Shown one piece after another: positions 6,106 through 9,453 of a stretch of DNA of 9,453 nucleotides (within the stretch, counting starts at the first letter, position 1; every line of letters starts with the position of its first letter). The notes under the pieces were generated by a model. It did no database searches. It saw only the letters and a program-made list of their open reading frames with translations, and was not told where the DNA came from. A program made the translations under genes and the position numbers. Source of the DNA: an uncultured Verrucomicrobiota bacterium (GTDB taxonomy: Bacteria; Verrucomicrobiota; Verrucomicrobiae; Opitutales; Opitutaceae); assembly GCA_946481225.1 (NCBI GenBank), contig CAMLNJ010000077.1:1-9453 (forward strand). The letters are read 5' to 3'.

Positions 6106-6948
6106 TCAGCGTTTGTCGACGGCGGAGCCGCTCCACTTGAGCTTGGCGCGGACGATGGCGAAGTGGCTGTGGTCGCGGCGCTGGATGAGGCGCAGGCGGG
6201 GCGTGCCCAGGGTGATCTCGATCGTTTCGTGGAGGGCGGGCGCGGGCAGGGCGCGGCCGTCGGTGGCGATGGCGAGGCCGCCGCCGGTCTCGGAGACGTT
6301 GCGCACGCGGAGCCGGACGCCGGCGCGGAAGATGATGGCGCGGTTGCTCAGGGTGTGCGGGCAGATGGGGGTCATCGCGAGCACCTCGGCGCCGGGGTGG
6401 ATGAGGGGGCCGCCGGCGGAGAGGTTGTAGGCGGTGGAGCCGGTGGGGGTGCTGAAGATGAGGCCGTCGCAGAGGTAGTCGGTGACGAGCTCGTCGTCGG
6501 CGAAAACCTCGAGGCGGACGAGGCGGGAGTTGACCGCGTCCTTGATGAGGAGGTCGTTCAAGGCGAGGACGGGCGGCGCGTCGCCGACGCGGCAGGCGAG
6601 GAGGGCGCGCTCGGAGGTGATGAAATCGCCGGAGAGGAGGGTGGGCAGGCACTCGCGCGCCTCGTCGGCGGTGAAGGGGGTGAGGAAGCCGAGGGTGCCG
6701 CGGTTGACGCCGATGAGCGGGATGCCGGCCAGCGCGGCGAGGGGCGCGGCGCCGAGCAGGGTGCCGTCGCCGCCGATCACGCAGCAGGCGTCGACGTCCT
6801 GGAAATGGCCGGGCGGCGTGGGGAATGCGAGGCTGACGCGGGTCTCGACGCCGTGCTGGCGGGCGAGGGCGACGAGGTCCTCGGCAAGCGCGCAGGCGCC
6901 GGGTTTCTGCGCGTTGACCACAAAGGCGAGGCGGCGGATGGGCGTCAT
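6106..6948 (-). CDS. nadK: NAD kinase
   Basis: A 280-residue cytoplasmic enzyme that phosphorylates NAD+ to NADP+ using ATP or polyphosphate; the only known route to NADP. Family hallmarks are all present: the nucleotide-binding 'GGDGTLLGA' (59-67), 'GVNRGTLGFLTPF' (80-92), 'LNDLLIKD' (130-137; the usual NE is ND here), the long signature 'DGLIFSTPTGSTAYNLSAGG' (161-180) with 'PLIHP' after it, and a late 'ATDGRA' (228-233). Length is normal for the bacterial family. The start ATG 6948 gives the usual short lead-in 'MTPIRRLAFVVNAQKPGA'. It follows tlyA on the same strand, separated by 87 bp that hold a repeat-like A-rich segment, and could share the tlyA transcript; tlyA-nadK neighbours are known in other bacteria. 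The 172-bp gap downstream leads to the PEP-CTERM gene, which likely has its own promoter. Confidence 0.95.
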   Translation of the reverse strand: MTPIRRLAFVVNAQKPGACALAEDLVALARQHGVETRVSLAFPTPPGHFQDVDACCVIGGDGTLLGAAPLAALAGIPLIGVNRGTLGFLTPFTADEARECLPTLLSGDFITSERALLACRVGDAPPVLALNDLLIKDAVNSRLVRLEVFADDELVTDYLCDGLIFSTPTGSTAYNLSAGGPLIHPGAEVLAMTPICPHTLSNRAIIFRAGVRLRVRNVSETGGGLAIATDGRALPAPALHETIEITLGTPRLRLIQRRDHSHFAIVRAKLKWSGSAVDKR

Positions 6949-6978
6949 GATGCGGAGGCAATCAATGCGTCGGGAGAG

Positions 6979-7016
6979 TTGGCCACAAAAAGCACAAAAG
7001 ACGCAAAAAGGGAAAG
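6979..7016. repeat. A-rich CACAAAA-type intergenic repeat
   Basis: The gap between tlyA and nadK contains TTGGCCACAAAAAGCACAA, continuing as AAGACGCAAAAAGGGAAAG, with three near-copies of a 'rCrCAAAAAG' unit at 9-10 bp spacing (about 6984, 6993, 7002). It is strikingly AT-rich against its surroundings. I recognise it as like a short dispersed intergenic element ('ttggccacaaaaaggcacaaaa') in Verrucomicrobia, Planctomycetes and others; that identity is recollection, and only one copy is visible here. Confidence 0.5.
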
Positions 7017-7035
7017 GGCGGGAGCGGCGCGAGGC

Positions 7036-7797
7036 CTAGGCGGATTTCCGGAGGCCGAGGAGAAACTCGCGGTTGCCGTCGGTGCCGGTGATGGGGCTGT
7101 CCATCGTGCCGACGAGGATGGCGCCGGGGAGCTCGGCGAGGGCGAAGGCGCGGATCTCGGCGAGGACGCGTTCCTGAACGGCGGGGTCGCGGATGACGCC
7201 CTGGCCTTTGTCGACCTCGGCTTTGCCGGCCTCGAACTGGGGCTTCACGAGGGCGACGAGCGTGCCGCCGGGGCGAAGCACCGGCCAGACGGGCGGGAGG
7301 ATGTGGCGGAGGGAGATGAAGGAGAGGTCCATCACGATGGCGTCGTAGCTCGGGCGCGGAAGGATGGCGGGATCGAGGCGGCGGGCGTTGACCTGTTCGA
7401 GATTCGTGACGCGAGGGTCGGCGAGGAGCTTGCCGTGGAGCTGGGCGCGACCGACGTCGACGCAGGTGGCGGACGCGGCGCCGGCCTGGAGGGCGCAATC
7501 GGTGAAGCCGCCGGTGGAGGCGCCGACGTCGAGGATGTGGGCGCCGCGGAGATCGAGGGGAAAGCGGTCGAGCCAGCCTTGGAGTTTTTCGCCGCCGCGG
7601 GAGACGAAGCGGCTGGTCTCGGCGAGGCCGAGGGGGAAGTCGGAGGGGTATTCCTTGCCGGGCTTGTCGAGGCGCTCGGTGCCGGAGCGGACGAGGCCGG
7701 CCATGATATAGGCCTTGGCCTTGGCGCGGGTGGGCGCGAGGCCGCGGGCGACGAGGAGTTCGTCGAGGCGAAGTTTTTTGGACGGAAGCGAGGACAC
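7036..7797 (-). CDS. tlyA: TlyA family RNA methyltransferase (hemolysin A family)
   Basis: A 253-residue cytoplasmic protein with an S4 RNA-binding domain and an FtsJ/RrmJ-like SAM methyltransferase domain. TlyA family members 2'-O-methylate cytidines in rRNA (shown in mycobacteria; the hemolysin name is historical). Seen: S4 '[20 protein letters not shown]' (7-26) onward to 'YIMAGLV'; linker '[13 protein letters not shown]' (64-76); SAM motif '[20 protein letters not shown]' (88-107); '[12 protein letters not shown]' (113-124); '[12 protein letters not shown]' (152-163); '[13 protein letters not shown]' (180-192); and the closing '[19 protein letters not shown]' (233-251). Start: GTG at 7797 gives the usual short lead before the S4 domain and normal family length; an in-frame ATG at 7878 would add 27 residues of Arg/Pro-rich sequence with no family support. 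The open frame continues far upstream, but only as the antisense shadow of the ATPase gene. It is divergent from the ATPase gene and upstream of nadK. Confidence 0.92.
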   Translation of the reverse strand: MSSLPSKKLRLDELLVARGLAPTRAKAKAYIMAGLVRSGTERLDKPGKEYPSDFPLGLAETSRFVSRGGEKLQGWLDRFPLDLRGAHILDVGASTGGFTDCALQAGAASATCVDVGRAQLHGKLLADPRVTNLEQVNARRLDPAILPRPSYDAIVMDLSFISLRHILPPVWPVLRPGGTLVALVKPQFEAGKAEVDKGQGVIRDPAVQERVLAEIRAFALAELPGAILVGTMDSPITGTDGNREFLLGLRKSA

Positions 7798-7965
7798 CGG
7801 TGCAAGGACTGCGGCGGGGACGGGGGCGCGGCAAAAAAATAAACCGCGGGGAGCGCGGAGTCCTGTGTCTGCGCGCATGCGCAAAGTTTGACAATGGATT
7901 GGGGGCTCGGAGCCTGCGGGGCGAGGGCGGCGAGGAGGCCACCCTGGTTTCTCCATCAACCCCCG
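7798..7965. promoter_or_regulatory. Divergent intergenic region, tlyA / secretion ATPase
   Basis: The 168-bp gap must hold promoters for both divergent genes. It contains an AT-rich core (AAAAAAATAAA, 7833-7843) flanked by GCGG/CCGC, a 10-bp perfect palindrome GCGCATGCGC (7873-7882) and a consensus -35 hexamer TTGACA (7888-7893, + strand) without a good -10 at 16-18 bp. These are candidates only; no complete promoter could be called. Confidence 0.3.
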
Positions 7966-9381
7966 ATGCGCTGGTCCGTCCTCTTTCAACCGCAGTCCAC
8001 CGAAATCCTCTGGCAGGCCTGCCTGCTTGGGGGATGGATGACGGCGGGGGCTCTCGCGGCCCGCTGGAGCGGCTTGGGTGAGAAGGGCCGGCCGTGGGCG
8101 AACGTGCTGAGTCTGGTCGCCGGTCCGGTCGGTTGGAGCGCGCACCTCGTGCCTCTCGCATGGGACAAGTGGCTTCGCTCGCGGATCGGCGAGGTCGGGA
8201 CGGAAGGCTACGAGCGCATCGCGCACGAGATTCTGACCGCCGCCTTGGAGAAGGGCGCGAGCGACGTGCATATCGAGGCGCAGGAGAAGGGTTACGTGGT
8301 GCGCTTTCGCCAGGTGGGTTTCATGCGCGAGCACATGCGGCTGAACCGGCGCGGAGGGGAGATGCTGGTCGCGGTTTTCAAGGTTTTCGCGGACCTCAAC
8401 ACCGCCGAAAAACAGCACCTCCAGGACGGGCGCTTTCGATGGACCGATCCGAAGACCGGGCACGTGCTCGACGTGCGCATCTCCACATCGCCGGCGTTGA
8501 GCGGGGAAAAGGTCGCGCTGCGTTTGCTGAACCGTCCGGCCGTGCTGCTCCGCCTGGACCGGATCGGCATGTCCGCGGAAATTTGCGAGGCAATCCGGCG
8601 CAACTTGCGCCAGCCGGAGGGGCTTGTTCTGGTCGCCGGGCCCACCGGTTCGGGAAAAACCTCCACCTCCTACGCGCTGCTTCAGGAAGTCTCCGGTCCG
8701 CTGGTCAACACGGTCACGATAGAGGACCCGGTGGAATACGCCCTGCCGCATGCCACGCAGATCGGCATCAACCCGAAGATGGGGGTGACCTTCGAATCGA
8801 GCCTGCGCACCGTGCTGCGGCAGGACCCGAACATCATTTTCATCGGCGAGATGCGCGACCCGGAGTCGTTCAAGATCGGCGTGCGCGCGGCGATGAGCGG
8901 CCACCTTGTGATCAGCACGATGCACGCCCGCGACACGGTGAGCGCGCTGACGGCCCTGCGGAATTTGAATCTCGACCGGCAGGTCTTGTCCGCGGCGGTG
9001 CGGATGCTGATCTCCCAGCGGCTCGTGCGGGAGCTGTGCCCGGCGTGCAAGACCTGGGCGGCCCCGGACGCGGATACGCGGGAGTTTTTCTCCCATCGCA
9101 GTTGCCGTCGCGTGGCGTTGCCGGAGCGGGTGGCGCAGCCTTCCTCCGGCTGCGCGAAGTGTCAGCAGGGCTTCTCCGGACGCTCCGGCGTTTTCGAGGT
9201 GTTGCGGATCGACGCGACGGCCCGCGAATGGGTGTCCGTCGGCGAGTCGGAGGGGGCGCTTCGCGACGCGCTTTGGTCGGGCGGCTTCGTCTCGATGCGG
9301 GAGCATGCCTGCATCAAGCTCGCCGCCGGCGAGATCTGGATCGACGACGCGGTGCGCGCGCTCGGCCTGCACGACGGATGA
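7966..9381 (+). CDS. GspE/PilB-superfamily secretion ATPase with membrane N-terminus
   Basis: A 471-residue ATPase of the type II secretion/type IV pilus motor superfamily, which powers pilin or pseudopilin assembly at the inner membrane. The core is complete: N2-type domain start '[20 protein letters not shown]' (85-104), Walker A 'GPTGSGKTS' (225-233), Asp box 'TIEDPVEY' (251-258), '[20 protein letters not shown]' (278-297) covering Walker B, His box '[12 protein letters not shown]' (312-323), and the tetracysteine zinc site CxxC (358, 361) and CxxC (396, 399) followed by '[12 protein letters not shown]'. The four cysteines mark GspE/PilB rather than PilT. Odd: in place of the usual soluble N1 (MshEN-like) domain, residues 1-75 contain two hydrophobic stretches (about 14-34 and 46-66), suggesting the protein is membrane-anchored. 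ATG 7966 was chosen because the hydrophobic region follows; in-frame ATG 7894 or TTG 7888 would add about 24-26 residues without clear support. It likely starts an operon continuing past the window. Confidence 0.9.
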   Translation: MRWSVLFQPQSTEILWQACLLGGWMTAGALAARWSGLGEKGRPWANVLSLVAGPVGWSAHLVPLAWDKWLRSRIGEVGTEGYERIAHEILTAALEKGASDVHIEAQEKGYVVRFRQVGFMREHMRLNRRGGEMLVAVFKVFADLNTAEKQHLQDGRFRWTDPKTGHVLDVRISTSPALSGEKVALRLLNRPAVLLRLDRIGMSAEICEAIRRNLRQPEGLVLVAGPTGSGKTSTSYALLQEVSGPLVNTVTIEDPVEYALPHATQIGINPKMGVTFESSLRTVLRQDPNIIFIGEMRDPESFKIGVRAAMSGHLVISTMHARDTVSALTALRNLNLDRQVLSAAVRMLISQRLVRELCPACKTWAAPDADTREFFSHRSCRRVALPERVAQPSSGCAKCQQGFSGRSGVFEVLRIDATAREWVSVGESEGALRDALWSGGFVSMREHACIKLAAGEIWIDDAVRALGLHDG

Positions 9382-9406
9382 AGCGGTGCGCGCGATTTTT
9401 TCGGCC

Positions 9407-9453
9407 ATGGACTACCTGACGGACACGACGATGCTTTGCCTGGCGGCGGGGCT
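9407..9453 (+). CDS. Start of a downstream gene, cut by the window end
   Basis: An open frame begins at ATG 9407, 25 bp after the ATPase stop, and runs out of the window after 15 codons: [15 protein letters not shown]. An in-frame GTG at 9386 would give a slightly longer start. The last residues are becoming hydrophobic, which would fit a membrane protein such as a secretion or pilus component, but this is too little to identify. Partial at its 3' end. Confidence 0.4.
   Translation, partial: MDYLTDTTMLCLAAG

Noticed and set aside
6163..7842. A + strand open frame of 559 residues opposite nadK and tlyA
   Set aside because: It spans both genes and the gap between them, is Gly/Ala/Glu-rich and is clearly a shadow of two recognisable enzymes.
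7888..7916. TTGACA as -35 of a sigma-70 promoter for the ATPase gene
   Set aside because: The hexamer is perfect, but no acceptable -10 is found 16-18 bp downstream (AGCCTG at 7911), so a full promoter is not supported.
7798..9408. A 790-residue minus-strand open frame extending tlyA upstream through the whole ATPase gene
   Set aside because: The part beyond the TlyA domain is Arg/His/Pro-rich and exactly antisense to an intact, motif-complete ATPase; it is a high-GC shadow.
9378..9419. Tiny overlapping gene starting ATGA at the ATPase stop codon
   Set aside because: It stops after 13 codons; the frame from 9407 that stays open to the window end is the better candidate.

Overview
The window is very GC-rich chromosomal DNA from a Gram-negative bacterium. 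The best guess is a member of the Verrucomicrobiota, close to the Opitutaceae. This rests on three things seen here: a PEP-CTERM exported protein, a large secreted protein ending in the 'DPDxDxLxNLLEYAFGLDP' module common in that phylum, and intergenic repeats of kinds I associate with such genomes. The placement is inference; there is no rRNA or other phylogenetic marker.

Layout. A + strand gene (169-1122) encodes a protein-kinase-fold protein. It is followed by a 293-bp convergent gap (1123-1415) holding three repeat-like elements, including a ~90-bp REP-like hairpin. Then comes a long minus-strand block, read right to left: tlyA (7797-7036), nadK (6948-6106), a PEP-CTERM surface protein (5933-5310) with a clear rho-independent terminator, a secreted beta-helix protein (5163-4126), a secreted protein with ~71-residue repeats (4069-2690), an exported Ala-rich hypothetical (2637-1897) and a small membrane protein (1838-1416). 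Divergent from tlyA, on the + strand, is a GspE/PilB-superfamily ATPase (7966-9381) whose N-terminus looks membrane-embedded. The start of one more gene is cut off by the window end.

Functional themes. The centre of the window (about 1.9-5.9 kb) is devoted to exported proteins: four consecutive minus-strand genes carry signal peptides. The beta-helix and repeat proteins are 56 bp apart and probably co-transcribed, so they may act together at the cell surface. tlyA (RNA 2'-O-methyltransferase family) and nadK (NADP synthesis) are housekeeping genes in the neighbouring order seen in other bacteria. The secretion/pilus-type ATPase probably begins a separate assembly operon that continues past the right edge.

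I did not find a CRISPR array, tRNA, rRNA, transposase or clear defence system. The most unusual items are the membrane-anchored secretion ATPase without the usual soluble N-terminal domain, the paired surface-protein operon, the stand-alone kinase-fold gene, and the repeat-rich convergent gap.
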